A stretch of DNA of 64,000 bases from an uncultured Legionella sp. (GTDB lineage: Bacteria > Pseudomonadota > Gammaproteobacteria > Legionellales > Legionellaceae): the NCBI GenBank assembly GCA_902168255.1, contig CABHON010000018.1:62001-126000 (forward strand), in the 5' to 3' direction. Below, piece after piece: positions 26,832-37,532 of the stretch. Within the stretch, counting starts at the first letter, position 1. The number at the start of each line of letters is the position of its first letter. The notes beneath the pieces are model-generated. The model saw only the letters and a program-made list of their open reading frames with translations. It ran no database searches and was not told the DNA's origin. The translations under genes and the position numbers were made by a program.

Positions 26832-29414
26832 TTATCCTTTCTTAAACCCTAATCCGTTACCATCTAACACAACTTGAATGGTTTCTCCTGGCATAAAGGT
26901 TCCTTCCAAAATTTCGGTTGCTAAAGGATTTTCAAGATATTGCTGAATAGCACGTTTGAGTGGCCGCGCACCATATACAGGATCGTAGCCAGTTTTAGCT
27001 AAAAAGCTTAGAGCCTCTTCACTAACCACTAGCTGTAAATCCCGTGTAGCCAATCGTTTCTTCAAATCTTCAATTTGAATATGAGCAATGGCTTGAATTT
27101 GTTCACTTCCTAACGGATGGAAAACGACCGTTTCATCTATACGATTAATAAACTCAGGACGAAAATGTTGTGCAACTACTTCCATAACAGCTGCTTTCAT
27201 TTTTATGTAATCATTTTCAGTCGCCATTTCTTGAATAAGAGAAGAGCCTAAATTGGATGTCATCACAATAACCGTATTACGAAAATCGACTGTACGTCCT
27301 TGACCATCAGTTAAACGACCATCATCTAAAACTTGTAATAAAATATTAAATACATCATGATGCGCTTTTTCCACTTCATCCAATAAAATCACGGAATACG
27401 GTTTACGACGGACAGTTTCTGTTAAATATCCACCTTCTTCGTATCCAACATAACCTGGAGGCGCACCAATAAGTCGAGCCACGGAATGTTTTTCCATAAA
27501 CTCAGACATATCGATACGAACCATTGCTTCCTCTGTATCAAATAAAAACATCGCCAATGCTTTGCATAATTCTGTTTTCCCTACCCCAGTTGGGCCTAAG
27601 AATAAAAAGGAACCAGTTGGACGACGTGGATCAGAAAGTCCTGCTCGCGCACGACGAATGGCATTCGAAATTACTTTAACTGCTTCCGCTTGTCCGATCA
27701 CGCGTTTTTGTAAAGCTGATTCCATCGCTAACAATTTTTCACGTTCACCTTCTAACATTTTAGAAACAGGAATCCCGGTCCATTTAGACACTACTTCAGC
27801 AATTTCTTCATCGGTAACTTTATTTCTTACCAACGTAGGTTCATTTTGTTTTGCCTCACCAGAAGTAGCTGCTGCCAGTTGTTTTTCTAACTCTGGAATT
27901 CGGCCATATTGTATTTCTGACATACGAGTTAAATCACTTGCACGTCGCGCTTTTTCAAGCTCTAATTTAGCGGTTTCTAATGCTTCTTTGATTTGTGCGG
28001 AACCTTGTAACTCTGCTTTTTCAGCCTTCCAAATATCTGCCAAGTCGGCATATTCTTTTTCAGCTTTACTAATACTTTTTTCTAAATCTGCCAATCGCTT
28101 TTTAGAGGCTTCATCAGATTCTTTTTTTAAGGCTTCTCGCTCAATTTTTAATTGAATTAAACGTCGGTCTAATTTATCTAATGCTTCTGGCTTCGAATCA
28201 ATTTCCATTCGAATTAAGCTGGCTGCTTCATCAATTAAGTCGATGGCTTTATCCGGTAACTGCCGATCGGTAATATAGCGATGAGATAAGGTTGCTGCTG
28301 CTACAATAGCGGGATCGGTGATTTCAACGCCATGATGTACTTCATAACGTTCTTTTAAACCACGGAGAATTGCAATACTGTCTTCAACAGAAGGCTCATC
28401 AACTAATACTTTCTGAAAACGGCGTTCAAGGGCAGCATCTTTTTCGATATATTGACGATACTCATCTAAAGTTGTCGCACCAATACAATGCAACTCACCA
28501 CGCGCTAAAGCAGGCTTTAACATATTACCTGCATCCATCGCGCCTTCTGCTTTACCAGCGCCTACCATAGTATGCAATTCATCAATAAATAAAATAATTT
28601 GGCCTTCTTGCTTCGCTAAATCTTTTAAAACTGCTTTTAAACGTTCTTCAAATTCCCCTCTGAATTTAGCTCCAGCAATTAATGCACCCATATCGAGTGA
28701 TAATACTCGTTTGTTTTTCAAACCCTCAGGTACTTCACCATTAATAATCCGTAAAGCTAATCCTTCCACAATCGCTGTTTTTCCCACACCTGGCTCACCA
28801 ATTAAAACAGGATTGTTTTTAGTACGACGCTGTAGAACTTGAACAACGCGACGGATTTCATCATCTCGGCCAATAACCGGATCCAACTTACCTCGTTCGG
28901 CACGTTCCGTTAAATCAATGGTATATTTTTCCAAAGCTTGTCGCTGTGTTTCAACATTAGGATCATTTACGGATTCGCCTCCCCGCATTTTATCGATTGC
29001 TCCCGATAGGTTTTTTTCTTTTACACCTGATTGACGCAATAAATTACCTAATGCGCCTTGATCTTCAGCTGCGGCTAGAAGAAATAATTCACTTGAAATA
29101 TATTGATCCTTTCGCTGTTGGGCTAATTTATCCGTGACGTTTAATAAGCGATTAAGCTCATTAGAAATGTGAATCTCTCCCGCTGTCCCGGTGACTTTTG
29201 GCAATTTATCTAATGCTTCATCGAGGTTGGTCCTAAAGTGAGATGCGCTGGTTCCTGCCTGGACAAGTAAAGGTTTTGCTGTTCCTCCTTCTTGTTCCCA
29301 AAGCGCTTTCATTAAATGAAGTGCTTCAATAAATCCATGATCTTGTCCTAAGGCAATAGATTGGGCATCAGCCAATGCTTCTTGAAATTTGGATGTTAAT
29401 TTATCCATGCGCAT
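26832..29414 (-). CDS. clpB: ATP-dependent disaggregase ClpB
   Basis: 860-residue Hsp100 chaperone that rescues aggregated proteins with DnaK. The N-terminal domain holds two Clp repeats. The first AAA module has [15 protein letters not shown] and the second [15 protein letters not shown]. Between them is the long coiled-coil middle domain (about residues 410-530) that distinguishes ClpB from ClpA and ClpC. The C-terminus ends with a short acidic/glycine tail. Length is standard. ATG at 29414 has AGAGGTG six bases upstream. A sigma-32-like promoter lies 33-60 bp upstream. In many gammaproteobacteria clpB follows the yfiH gene; here that gene is about 27 kb away. Confidence 0.96.
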   Translation of the reverse strand: MRMDKLTSKFQEALADAQSIALGQDHGFIEALHLMKALWEQEGGTAKPLLVQAGTSASHFRTNLDEALDKLPKVTGTAGEIHISNELNRLLNVTDKLAQQRKDQYISSELFLLAAAEDQGALGNLLRQSGVKEKNLSGAIDKMRGGESVNDPNVETQRQALEKYTIDLTERAERGKLDPVIGRDDEIRRVVQVLQRRTKNNPVLIGEPGVGKTAIVEGLALRIINGEVPEGLKNKRVLSLDMGALIAGAKFRGEFEERLKAVLKDLAKQEGQIILFIDELHTMVGAGKAEGAMDAGNMLKPALARGELHCIGATTLDEYRQYIEKDAALERRFQKVLVDEPSVEDSIAILRGLKERYEVHHGVEITDPAIVAAATLSHRYITDRQLPDKAIDLIDEAASLIRMEIDSKPEALDKLDRRLIQLKIEREALKKESDEASKKRLADLEKSISKAEKEYADLADIWKAEKAELQGSAQIKEALETAKLELEKARRASDLTRMSEIQYGRIPELEKQLAAATSGEAKQNEPTLVRNKVTDEEIAEVVSKWTGIPVSKMLEGEREKLLAMESALQKRVIGQAEAVKVISNAIRRARAGLSDPRRPTGSFLFLGPTGVGKTELCKALAMFLFDTEEAMVRIDMSEFMEKHSVARLIGAPPGYVGYEEGGYLTETVRRKPYSVILLDEVEKAHHDVFNILLQVLDDGRLTDGQGRTVDFRNTVIVMTSNLGSSLIQEMATENDYIKMKAAVMEVVAQHFRPEFINRIDETVVFHPLGSEQIQAIAHIQIEDLKKRLATRDLQLVVSEEALSFLAKTGYDPVYGARPLKRAIQQYLENPLATEILEGTFMPGETIQVVLDGNGLGFKKG

Positions 29415-29446
29415 AATTCACCTCTTTTGTTAATCTATATGACTAA

Positions 29447-29474
29447 ATATGGTGACGAAAAGCGAAAAAGCAAG
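29447..29474 (-). promoter_or_regulatory. Sigma-32-like heat-shock promoter of clpB
   Basis: On the minus strand the region reads CTTGCT, 14 bases, then CACCATAT. The heat-shock consensus is CTTGAA, 13-17 bases, CCCCATNT. The match is 4 of 6 in the -35 and strong in the -10 core CCATAT. It is 33 bp upstream of the clpB ATG, and ClpB is a classic heat-shock protein. Confidence 0.55.
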
Positions 29475-29507
29475 AAGTTTATACCAATTTCTAATGAAAT
29501 TTCGGTT

Positions 29508-29563
29508 GTAGGGGCAGGTCTTGTACCTGCCCGGCGACAGGCGGCTACAAGAGCCGCCCCTAC
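29508..29563. repeat. GTAGGGGC palindromic repeat, copy 4
   Basis: Left arm GTAGGGGCAGG to CCTGCCC and right arm GCGGCTACAAGAGCCGCCCCTAC, imperfectly complementary. It is preceded by CTAATGAAATTTCGGTT, the flank shared with the 15801 copy. It lies between clpB and coxC, and its six-frame translations give GAGLVPA-type peptides, which are not genes. Confidence 0.85.
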
Positions 29564-29604
29564 GAAAAACCGAAAACTCATGGGCGAAGAGTATATATGC
29601 TTTT

Positions 29605-30492
29605 CTACAACCAATACACAAAAATAAATAAGAATAACCAAACAACGTCAACAAAGTGCCAATACCAAGCAACCGCTTCAAAGGCAAAATGACGTTCAGG
29701 TGTAAAATGGCCTACCAAACAACGGCCTAAAATAACGATTAGCATGATAGTACCAATGGTCACATGCAATCCATGAAAACCGGTTAACATAAAGAATGTT
29801 GTGCCATAAATACCTGAATCAAGGGTTAAACCCATGTCGGTATAAGCATCATAATATTCATGTGCTTGGCAAACAAGGAAGGAAATCCCTAATGCTACGG
29901 TTAACACCATACCAATAATTAATTGTTTCCGTTTGTTTAATTTCAATGCCCAATGTGCCCAAGTAACCGTTACACCACTGGTTAATAAGATAAGTGTATT
30001 AATAGCAGCTAATCCCCAAGCGCCCATTCCTTTTTCAGCACCAAGAAAAACAGCACTATCAGGATTTTTTAATAAAGGCCAAACACCAGAAAAACCAGGC
30101 CATAACAGTTTATGGGTCATTTCATCTTGTTGTACTAATCCTGCTAATGTAGGCACAATTTGGAGTCGAGTATAAAACAATGCACCAAAAAAACCACCAA
30201 AGAAACAGACTTCGGAGATGATAAACCACACCATAGCCCAGCGGAATGAACGATCCACTTGCTCGTCATAAAAACCTTTTTGGTTTTCATAAATAACCGT
30301 GCCGAACCAGCCAAACATCATAAAAATCAGTACACAAAAGCCAAATGTGAGCAAGTACGGACCATACCAGTCATAATGCAACCAAGAGGCAGTACCAAAT
30401 GCCATACAAAATATCGCAATTGAACCAAAAATAGGCCAATGCGTAGGAGTGGGTAAATAGTAATGACTGTGTTCGTCGTGCTTTTCTGCCAT
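29605..30492 (-). CDS. coxC: Cytochrome c oxidase subunit III
   Basis: 295-residue integral membrane subunit of the aa3-type haem-copper oxidase. It has the HWPIFGSIAIFCMAFGTASW segment at the start, several transmembrane helices, the EVCFFGGFFGALFY helix with its conserved glutamate, and the C-terminal YGTTFFMLTGFHGLHVTIG and AWYWHFVDVVWLFLFI motifs. It stabilises subunit I and shapes oxygen access. It is the last gene of the leftward oxidase operon, 1 bp after cox11. The stop is followed by the repeat at 29508. Confidence 0.95.
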   Translation of the reverse strand: MAEKHDEHSHYYLPTPTHWPIFGSIAIFCMAFGTASWLHYDWYGPYLLTFGFCVLIFMMFGWFGTVIYENQKGFYDEQVDRSFRWAMVWFIISEVCFFGGFFGALFYTRLQIVPTLAGLVQQDEMTHKLLWPGFSGVWPLLKNPDSAVFLGAEKGMGAWGLAAINTLILLTSGVTVTWAHWALKLNKRKQLIIGMVLTVALGISFLVCQAHEYYDAYTDMGLTLDSGIYGTTFFMLTGFHGLHVTIGTIMLIVILGRCLVGHFTPERHFAFEAVAWYWHFVDVVWLFLFIFVYWL

Positions 30493-30493
30493 T

Positions 30494-31054
30494 TTAGTTC
30501 TTTTCTCCAGTTGAGGCTTTTACGCGATTAGTAACATCAAACAGCGTATAAGCTAAAGTCAGTGTATGAATATCTTCAGGTAATCGAGGATCTAAATGAA
30601 ATAAAATGGATAAATCCATTTTTTCATGAGCCTTTAATGTTTGTTGAGTAAAACAAAAGCATTCAGTTTTTTTGAAATATTTTGCTGCTATCCCAGGTGT
30701 TATGCTAGGAATTGCTTGTATCACCATCGTATGATCACTATTATTCTCTGCATAATACACAATTCGTGCACTTTCACCTGGATGAACGGTCATTTTTTGC
30801 ACCTTAGGATAAAATATCCAAGGCAAACCTTTATTTTCTGACGTCACAAATTCAACATTCACTGAGCGATCATATTGAATTGACGATGCTGGTAATTCCG
30901 GCGTTAAGTTAGGTTTACCGTTAATGCCAAATGCTTGGCAAAGGCTGTTATAAATGGGTACTAATGCATAGGCAAATGCACACATACCCAATACAACGCC
31001 AGCCAGTATAAGAACCAATTTTTTATTATTTGGTTTTTGCCGCTGCACAGTCAT
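30494..31054 (-). CDS. ctaG: Cytochrome c oxidase assembly protein Cox11/CtaG
   Basis: Copper chaperone that delivers copper to the CuB site of subunit I. It has a single N-terminal transmembrane anchor (VLILAGVVLGMCAFAYALV) followed by a periplasmic beta domain. The copper-binding CFCF motif is in ECFCFTQQTL, and the ending LSILFHLDPRL...LTYA-type region is conserved. I take the ATG at 31054; a TTG-initiated frame from 31075 is less likely and would overlap coxA. The gene is between coxA and coxC, the usual place. Confidence 0.93.
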   Translation of the reverse strand: MTVQRQKPNNKKLVLILAGVVLGMCAFAYALVPIYNSLCQAFGINGKPNLTPELPASSIQYDRSVNVEFVTSENKGLPWIFYPKVQKMTVHPGESARIVYYAENNSDHTMVIQAIPSITPGIAAKYFKKTECFCFTQQTLKAHEKMDLSILFHLDPRLPEDIHTLTLAYTLFDVTNRVKASTGEKN

Positions 31055-31061
31055 ATAACGT

Positions 31062-32687
31062 TTACTTTTCCTCAATTAATTGAGGGGGAATAGCAAAACT
31101 ATGGTAAGGAGGAGGTGACGTTAATGTCCACTCTAAACCATGCGCCCCTTCCCATACTTGAGAAGTCGTCGGTTTTCCTTTACGAACGGTCATAATAAAG
31201 TTATACAACATAATTAATTGTGAGAATCCTAATATAAAGGCGCCCACGGTTGCTACTTGGTTAAAATCAGTGAATTGCAATGCATAATCTGGCACACGAC
31301 GTGGCATTCCTGCTAACCCAAGAAAATGCATAGGGAAGAAAGTAATATTCACAGAAATAGCTGTCAACCAGAAATGCCATTTACCTAATGTTTCGTTATA
31401 CATCCGTCCTGACCATTTAGGTAACCAATAATAAGCACCCGACATGATAGCAAAAAGTGCGCCAGGAACAAGAACATAATGGAAATGGGCAACCACAAAA
31501 TAGGTATCTTGATACTGGTAATCCGCCGGCACTAATGCCAACATAATTCCTGTAAAGCCTCCCATCGTAAACAAGAACACAAAAGCAATTGCAAAAAGCA
31601 TTGGTGTCTCGAATGTCATGGAGCCTCTAAACATAGTTGAAACCCAGTTGAATACCTTAACGCCTGTTGGGACAGCAATCAACATGGTAGCGTACATGAA
31701 AAACAAAGAGGCCCCATAAATCAACCCTGTGGTAAACATATGATGCGCCCACACCAGTAAAGATAAGAAGGCAATAGATACAGTTGCATAAACCATAAAC
31801 TCATAACCAAATAATCTTTTGCGGCTGAACGTAGGAATAACCTCGGAAATAACGCCAAACGCAGGTAATATCAAAATATATACCTCAGGGTGTCCAAAAA
31901 ACCAGAATACATGTTGGTAAAGTACTGGGTCGCCACCACCTGCTGCTTCGAAAAAGCTTGTACCAAAATTTCTATCTGTAAGCATCATTGTAACTGCACC
32001 AGCTAGAACAGGCATAACTAATATTAATAAGAAGGCAGTAATTAACCATGTCCATACGAAAACAGGCATTTTCATTAAGGTCATGCCAGGGGCACGCATG
32101 TTCAAAATAGTAGCAATAATGTTAATTGCCCCTAAAATGGAAGAAATCCCTAACATATGAATAGAGAAAATCATGAAGTCAGTACTTGGAGGTCCATAAG
32201 TTGTTGACAATGGAGCATACAGTGTCCAACCAAAGTTAGGACCACCACCACGCATAAACAAAGTACTTGCTAAAAGCGTGAAAGCAAAAGGTAATAACCA
32301 AAAACTCCAGTTATTTAAACGAGGCAATGCCATATCAGGTGCACCGATCATCATAGGAATTTGCCAGTTTGCCATTCCCACAAAAATTGGCATAATCACA
32401 CCAAATACCATAATTAAGCCATGTAACGTCGTCATGGTATTAAAGAAATTTGGATCAACAAAGCGCATGCCAGGTTCAAATAACTCAGCACGAATAACCA
32501 ATGCCATGGCACCACCCACAAAAAACATGGCAAACCCTAGCCATAAGTATAATGTACCAATATCTTTGTGGTTAGTTGTAAAAACCCAACGGGCTAAATG
32601 ACCGGAAAAACCGCGACGATGAGGATAGCCTAATCCAGCATGTACGTCCGTGTATCCTTGATTGGTTTGAGTTGATTCACTCATCAT
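31062..32687 (-). CDS. coxA: Cytochrome c oxidase subunit I
   Basis: 541-residue haem-copper oxidase core subunit holding haem a and the haem a3-CuB centre. Twelve hydrophobic segments are evident. Conserved sites include TTLHGLIM (haem a ligand), [11 protein letters not shown] (CuB His and cross-linked Tyr), [10 protein letters not shown] (CuB His pair) and VAHFHYVL (haem ligands), with the ESEVIPTF-type segment. The A-type D and K channel residues appear present. It has the stop codon of coxB overlapping its ATG (TAATG). It reduces oxygen to water and pumps protons. Confidence 0.97.
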   Translation of the reverse strand: MMSESTQTNQGYTDVHAGLGYPHRRGFSGHLARWVFTTNHKDIGTLYLWLGFAMFFVGGAMALVIRAELFEPGMRFVDPNFFNTMTTLHGLIMVFGVIMPIFVGMANWQIPMMIGAPDMALPRLNNWSFWLLPFAFTLLASTLFMRGGGPNFGWTLYAPLSTTYGPPSTDFMIFSIHMLGISSILGAINIIATILNMRAPGMTLMKMPVFVWTWLITAFLLILVMPVLAGAVTMMLTDRNFGTSFFEAAGGGDPVLYQHVFWFFGHPEVYILILPAFGVISEVIPTFSRKRLFGYEFMVYATVSIAFLSLLVWAHHMFTTGLIYGASLFFMYATMLIAVPTGVKVFNWVSTMFRGSMTFETPMLFAIAFVFLFTMGGFTGIMLALVPADYQYQDTYFVVAHFHYVLVPGALFAIMSGAYYWLPKWSGRMYNETLGKWHFWLTAISVNITFFPMHFLGLAGMPRRVPDYALQFTDFNQVATVGAFILGFSQLIMLYNFIMTVRKGKPTTSQVWEGAHGLEWTLTSPPPYHSFAIPPQLIEEK

Positions 32688-33949
32688 TATTTCACCTCAT
32701 TGGTTTGTTGGTTAGTCGTTTGGTGCATAATAGGTGCTTTTACACCATCTTTACGAACAGCCGCAACATCCGCAGGTTGCACCACATCACCGGTATTATT
32801 TTCCCATGCGTTACGTTCATAAGTAACAATAGCAGCCAATTCTTCATCGGTTAGCTGATCAGCGAAAGGTTGCATAGCTGTTCCAGGAACGCCTTTCAAC
32901 ACCAATTCTATATGACGTGCTACAGAACCGCCTACCGCCACAGAACTGCCTTTCAATGCAGGAAATAAAGGTGGCATTCCCGTTCCATTTAATTGGTGAC
33001 ACACTGAGCAATATTTGCCATATTGTTCTTTTCCTTCTGCCATTAATTCACTAAATGTTTTCACAGGCAATGGGGGCTCGATTACTGCTTGTCCCTCAGG
33101 AACAGACGTGGAAACACCTTCTTCTGCAGATGGAGTAGGCAAAGATCGATCTTGGACGGAAAGTTTAGGTTGTTGTGCAACCCATTGTTTAAACTCATCC
33201 TGTGTTACCGCTTTAACAACAATCGGCATAAACCCGTGGTTCACTCCACATAATTCAGCACATTGGCCACGATAAACACCCGGCTTATCTATTTTTGCCC
33301 AAGATTCATGAATAAACCCAGGAATAGCGTCTCTTTTCACGCCTAACTGCGGAACCCACCAAGAATGTACCACGTCATTAGCAGTTACCAAGAAGCGAAT
33401 CTTTTGATTTACCGGTACAACAAGTGGTTTATCCACTTCTAATAAATACCAAGGATCTTTTGCTTTATCGCCATAAATTTCATCGATGGGCGTAGACATA
33501 TTACTAAAGAAACGAATACCATCTTCAAGATACTCATATTGCCATTTCCACTGATATCCCGTCACTTTGATGGTTAAATCAGCATTTTTGGTATCTTCCA
33601 TGCGAGTTAATACTTGAGTCGCTGGTATAGCAAGAATAATTAAAAGAATAAAAGGAATAACTGTCCAAATAACTTCTAAGGTAGTATTTTCATGAAAATG
33701 AGCTGCTTTTACCCCTTTTGATTTACGGTGGTGAAATAAACTATAAATCATCACACCATAAACAACGACAGCAATACCCACACATACCCAGACCGCGAAC
33801 ATGTGTAAATCAAATACTTGATGACTAATCGGTGTCACCCCAGGCGACATATTTACTTCCATTTCTGCATGCGCATTTACAGCAAACATGGACACCAGCA
33901 ACGTTAAGAAAAATGATAACATTGTCCGATTTTGGCGTTTATTTTTCAT
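32687..33949 (-). CDS. coxB: Cytochrome c oxidase subunit II with fused cytochrome c domain
   Basis: 420 residues. A signal peptide ([12 protein letters not shown]) precedes two membrane helices and a cupredoxin domain with the CuA site in [15 protein letters not shown]. The C-terminal extension of about 120 residues carries a c-type haem motif CSVCH and a distal methionine region ([17 protein letters not shown]), giving a caa3-like arrangement in which subunit II accepts electrons through its own haem c. It starts 11 bp before the end of the preceding cytochrome gene and ends in a TAATG overlap with coxA. Confidence 0.95.
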   Translation of the reverse strand: MKNKRQNRTMLSFFLTLLVSMFAVNAHAEMEVNMSPGVTPISHQVFDLHMFAVWVCVGIAVVVYGVMIYSLFHHRKSKGVKAAHFHENTTLEVIWTVIPFILLIILAIPATQVLTRMEDTKNADLTIKVTGYQWKWQYEYLEDGIRFFSNMSTPIDEIYGDKAKDPWYLLEVDKPLVVPVNQKIRFLVTANDVVHSWWVPQLGVKRDAIPGFIHESWAKIDKPGVYRGQCAELCGVNHGFMPIVVKAVTQDEFKQWVAQQPKLSVQDRSLPTPSAEEGVSTSVPEGQAVIEPPLPVKTFSELMAEGKEQYGKYCSVCHQLNGTGMPPLFPALKGSSVAVGGSVARHIELVLKGVPGTAMQPFADQLTDEELAAIVTYERNAWENNTGDVVQPADVAAVRKDGVKAPIMHQTTNQQTNEVK

Positions 33950-35270
33950 TCGGCACAGCCCCTTCTTGTCTTAAATTATGCCACTGTGTCCGGTTCAGTG
34001 ACTCACTCAATAAATAATCTACAGCATCTTCAATATCTTGTCGCGAACAATTCACACAAGCACCTTTTGGCGGCATGCTGTTAAAACCATCAAACGCATG
34101 AACGTACAATGTTTCAATGCCACGCTCTTTTGTACGAGAATACCAATTATGAGATGCCCCTATTATCGGCGCTTCCATCTCACCTTTTTGATGGCAGGTT
34201 ACACACGCAGTGCGATACACCTGTTTACCGCGTTCCCATGATGTTTGATTTTTCTCTCTTGGCGGAACACTCAGTGGATCTTCTGTTTCAACTGTTTTTA
34301 GATACGTTGCAATAGCAATATGATCTTCCCGTGTTAAATAGCGTAAACTATCGTGGTTTACTTCAGCCATTGGGCCTTCAACTGGTCCTGCATTATTAAT
34401 AAGCAGGTCTTTCGCAAACACGTCTGCCACTTCATCAACACTTGCGGATTCTAAGCCTTCTTTAGTAATGTTTGGTGCCCAATAACCATCAATAAAACCA
34501 CCCGTTAAATAATAATCATTTTTTGGTGCCCCTAATGGATTTAAGGGAGTATGGCACATACTGCAATGCCCTAAACCTTGAACTAAATAAGCCCCGCGAT
34601 TCCATTGTTCTGTCTGAGTTGAGTCGTATTGATATGGACCATCATCATTAGGATAGAAGAAAAGCACATTCCAACCAACCAAGCCATAGCGTGCACCAGG
34701 TACGTTGAAAGGAAATGGCAATGCTTTATTTTTTTGATTTATTTTAGGAACATTTTTCAAATATGTGTACAACGCATGAATGTCTTCATCCGTGATTTTA
34801 GCAAAATAAATATAAGGGAAAACAGGAAAATAAAACCCACCCATTGGGCGTTTGCCTTTACGCATCGCGTCAGCAAATTCTTCTTCAGTCCATCCGCCAA
34901 TTCCTTCTTCTTCATCAAAAGTAATATTGGGGGTATAAAACGTACCAAAAGGCGTATTAATAGCTAAACCGCCGGCAAAAGCTTTTCCACCATTGGGACT
35001 GTCAGTATGGCAGGCCAGACAGTCACCTGCCTGTGCTAAATACTCACCTTTCTTGATAAGCTCGGCTTCTTCACCAGTACCATAATTCATTTTGGGATAC
35101 ATTGGATATGCTTCCGCATCTCGCGAATCCACTATAGGATTTTGGTTTTCCGATGCAGGAGAAGCTTCCCCCCATGCATCAGCAGCCCCTAAAAATAAAG
35201 CCACGGCAATGCTCACAACCCCAGCCAGTTCTTTCGTTTTTGTTGTGAAACCCGTTGAAAAACGTTTCAT
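33939..35270 (-). CDS. Tri-heme cytochrome c
   Basis: 443-residue secreted protein with an N-terminal hydrophobic signal and three CxxCH motifs: CLACH, CSMCH and CVTCH. A later CVNCS is not a haem site but resembles the extra disulfide of cytochrome c5. The first two domains resemble the cytochrome subunit of membrane alcohol dehydrogenases, for example PFGTFYTPNITFDEE and YWAPNITKEGL. The third resembles c5. Being first in the operon, it probably passes electrons to the haem of subunit II. A quinol- or substrate-linked role is possible. The fused three-haem arrangement is less usual than separate cytochromes. Confidence 0.85.
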   Translation of the reverse strand: MKRFSTGFTTKTKELAGVVSIAVALFLGAADAWGEASPASENQNPIVDSRDAEAYPMYPKMNYGTGEEAELIKKGEYLAQAGDCLACHTDSPNGGKAFAGGLAINTPFGTFYTPNITFDEEEGIGGWTEEEFADAMRKGKRPMGGFYFPVFPYIYFAKITDEDIHALYTYLKNVPKINQKNKALPFPFNVPGARYGLVGWNVLFFYPNDDGPYQYDSTQTEQWNRGAYLVQGLGHCSMCHTPLNPLGAPKNDYYLTGGFIDGYWAPNITKEGLESASVDEVADVFAKDLLINNAGPVEGPMAEVNHDSLRYLTREDHIAIATYLKTVETEDPLSVPPREKNQTSWERGKQVYRTACVTCHQKGEMEAPIIGASHNWYSRTKERGIETLYVHAFDGFNSMPPKGACVNCSRQDIEDAVDYLLSESLNRTQWHNLRQEGAVPNEK

Positions 35271-35350
35271 ACTACACGCCTTACAAATCTAAAAAAATAA
35301 CCGCATTTTATGTCTTTTCATTAGAAACAGCAAGAGGTGCAAATTAATTC

Positions 35351-35380
35351 TTGACATTTCCTTAATATTTTTATTAGGAT
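35351..35380 (+). promoter_or_regulatory. Probable cspA-like promoter
   Basis: A perfect -35 box TTGACA (35351-35356) is followed by 18 bases and TAGGAT (35375-35380). It is upstream of the cold-shock gene starting at 35419, leaving a 5' leader of about 30 bases. A longer leader, as in cold-inducible csp genes, is not seen. Confidence 0.55.
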
Positions 35381-35418
35381 CATCGCCTACAAGTTCAAAC
35401 GTCCACCGGAGAAAAACA

Positions 35419-35652
35419 ATGGCAACAGGTACAATCAAGTGGTTTAATAATACTAAAGGATGGGGATTCATTTTCCCCGATGAAGGGAAAGAAGAAGTTT
35501 TCGTTCATTATTCTGCAATTCTTGACACAGGTTATAAAACCCTCTTTGACAAACAACGAGTAAAATACACATTGAAAACAAGAAAAAACGGACTCTATGC
35601 TAGTGAAGTAATTCCCCTTTCTCGAAAATTCACTTCCAAAAAAGTTAATTAG
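35419..35652 (+). CDS. Cold-shock domain protein
   Basis: 77-residue single-domain protein with the RNA-binding motifs KGWGFI (RNP1) and VFVHYSAI (RNP2), beginning MATGTIKWFNNTKGWGFI as in bacterial cold-shock proteins. It acts as an RNA chaperone or antiterminator. It is slightly longer than the typical 66-70 residues because of a lysine-rich C-terminal tail (RKFTSKKVN). It is divergent from the oxidase operon, 148 bp away. Confidence 0.9.
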   Translation: MATGTIKWFNNTKGWGFIFPDEGKEEVFVHYSAILDTGYKTLFDKQRVKYTLKTRKNGLYASEVIPLSRKFTSKKVN

Positions 35653-35697
35653 TTTTTTTATTACCCTAATCGCTGTGATATAATAATGGAGAAGCCT

Positions 35698-36576
35698 ATG
35701 TTGAGAAATTTCATGTCTCGTTATCTTGACCCCAAAAGTGATATTGTCTTTAAAAAGATCTTTGGAAAACACCCTGAGTTATTAAAAAGCTTTTTAAATG
35801 CACTTCTTCCTTTGCCAAATGATTCTGTTATTGAATCCTTAGAATATTTAAATCCTGAAAATGTTCCCGATATTCCACCCTTAAAACGCACTATTGTTGA
35901 TGTACGATGCACCGATCAGCATAAGCGGCAGTTTATTGTGGAAATGCAAATAGAATGGGTACCTGCTTTTATTCAGCGTGTTTTGTTTAACACCAGCTCT
36001 ATTTATGTCAAACAATTAACCAAAGGACAGGACTATCAAACTTTAAAACATGTCTATGGGTTAGCCTTGCTTGCACATAATTTTAGACCAGACGATCCTA
36101 GCTGGATTCATCATTATAAAATGACGCATCAACAATCTTCCGAATCGTTAGAAGACATGCAACTCGTTTTTGTCGAACTCCCTAAATTTAAACCCGAAAC
36201 AACTTCAGCCAAACGTTTAACTATTTTATGGTTACGCTTTATGTCTGAAATTGGCGAAAACACCAAGACAGTCGATCCTGAATTATTAAGCATACCAGAA
36301 ATTCAAACCGCTCTTTCACTAACAGAAGAAGCGGCATATACACCCGCAGAGTTAGATGCTTATCATAGCTATTGGGATAGCGTCAGCACAGAAAAAACAT
36401 TGTTAAGTGGCAAATTTGAACTCGGTAGGGAAAAAGGTCGCGAAGAAGGACGAGAAGAAGGTAAAAACGAAGAAAAATTCAATATTGCCAAAAAATTATT
36501 GGCAAAAAATATACCTCTAGAAGACATTGCTTTTTTAACCGATCTCACACTCGAGGAAATTAAAAAAATCAAATGA
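35698..36576 (+). CDS. Rpn-family recombination-promoting nuclease/transposase-like protein
   Basis: About 292 residues. The N-terminus has SRYLDPKSDIVFKKIFG, typical of PD-(D/E)XK Rpn/RpnA-type proteins, and TIVDVRCTDQHKRQFIVEMQIEW, the nuclease core with the D-x-n-E-x-Q pattern. It ends with a charged REKGREEGREEGKNEEKF stretch followed by a short helix. I chose ATG at 35698 because GGAG lies 7 bases upstream; an ATG at 35686 has none. The family occurs with mobile elements and in some defence contexts, and E. coli members promote recombination. The gene overlaps the next start (ATGA). Confidence 0.83.
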   Translation: MLRNFMSRYLDPKSDIVFKKIFGKHPELLKSFLNALLPLPNDSVIESLEYLNPENVPDIPPLKRTIVDVRCTDQHKRQFIVEMQIEWVPAFIQRVLFNTSSIYVKQLTKGQDYQTLKHVYGLALLAHNFRPDDPSWIHHYKMTHQQSSESLEDMQLVFVELPKFKPETTSAKRLTILWLRFMSEIGENTKTVDPELLSIPEIQTALSLTEEAAYTPAELDAYHSYWDSVSTEKTLLSGKFELGREKGREEGREEGKNEEKFNIAKKLLAKNIPLEDIAFLTDLTLEEIKKIK

Positions 36577-37532
36577 TGAAAAAATATCTCTTTCTCATGA
36601 GTTTAATGCTAAGCGCTTCATTTAATGTTGTTGCGGAAACAATTCCCAATTACTCAATGAACGTTTATGATCAAACAATAGAAAAAATTTATCAAAATCC
36701 GCATCTAAAAACCCAAAATATATCTCAACGAGTAGAGATCATCAGCGGATTTTTTTTAGGGCAACCCTACATTCTTGATGCATTAGGCGAGGGAAAAAAT
36801 GCCCGCTTTGATCAACACCCCCTTTACCGCACAGATGGATTTGATTGCCTAACATATGTGAGCACAGTATTAGCCTTGGTGGAATCATCCAATTTATCTG
36901 AATTTAAAAAGAATATTCTAAAAACACAATATTTTAATGCAAGCCCTACATTTGTGAATCGCTTACATTTTACAGATGCTGATTGGAACAAGGTCAACGC
37001 TCAAAACGGCTACATCCAAGACATTACGGCTTCTTTTAAGGACGCTCAAGGAAAATTCATCGCTAAAACCGTGGACACACTTATTAATAAACCCGCTTGG
37101 TACAATAAATTACCTTCCAATCGCTTAAATTTCATTCAACCACTTTCACCAGCGGAAGAAAAAAAGCGACTTAATGAGCTTCATCAATTAGCTCAGCAAG
37201 TAAAAGCTGAAAATATTACAGTAGACTATATTCCGCTTACTGCACTTTTTAATCAAAATGGCGACCCAAATACATTTATTTTCAATCAAATTCCCTCTGG
37301 CAGCATTATTGAAATCGTGCGTCCCAATTGGAAGGTTGAACATCTTATAGGTACCCATTTAAATATTTCACACTTAGGTTTTGCCATCCGAACACCTCAA
37401 GGTCTCATGTTTCGGGAAGCTTCCAGCCTTGAACATCGCGTTGTAGATGTTCCTCTAGCAAATTATCTAAAAAATTATCTTGCAAGTGATTCGATTAAAG
37501 GTATCAATATTCAAAAAATAAAGGCTGCTTAA
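36573..37532 (+). CDS. DUF1460 family secreted protein
   Basis: 319 residues with a signal peptide (KKYLFLMSLMLSASFNVVA). The DUF1460 domain is related to NlpC/P60-like cysteine amidases: the cysteine is in DGFDCLTYVSTVLALVES, with a histidine in HLGFAIRTPQG, consistent with a peptidoglycan-related N-acetylmuramoyl-L-alanine amidase-like activity. It overlaps the Rpn stop codon by ATGA and so is translationally coupled to it, an unusual pairing. The hairpin at 37523 straddles its stop codon. Confidence 0.75.
   Translation: MMKKYLFLMSLMLSASFNVVAETIPNYSMNVYDQTIEKIYQNPHLKTQNISQRVEIISGFFLGQPYILDALGEGKNARFDQHPLYRTDGFDCLTYVSTVLALVESSNLSEFKKNILKTQYFNASPTFVNRLHFTDADWNKVNAQNGYIQDITASFKDAQGKFIAKTVDTLINKPAWYNKLPSNRLNFIQPLSPAEEKKRLNELHQLAQQVKAENITVDYIPLTALFNQNGDPNTFIFNQIPSGSIIEIVRPNWKVEHLIGTHLNISHLGFAIRTPQGLMFREASSLEHRVVDVPLANYLKNYLASDSIKGINIQKIKAA

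Noticed and set aside
29427-29687. Short frames on both strands between clpB and coxC
   Set aside because: All are repeat translations giving VGAGLVPAR-type peptides and overlap the sigma-32-like promoter.
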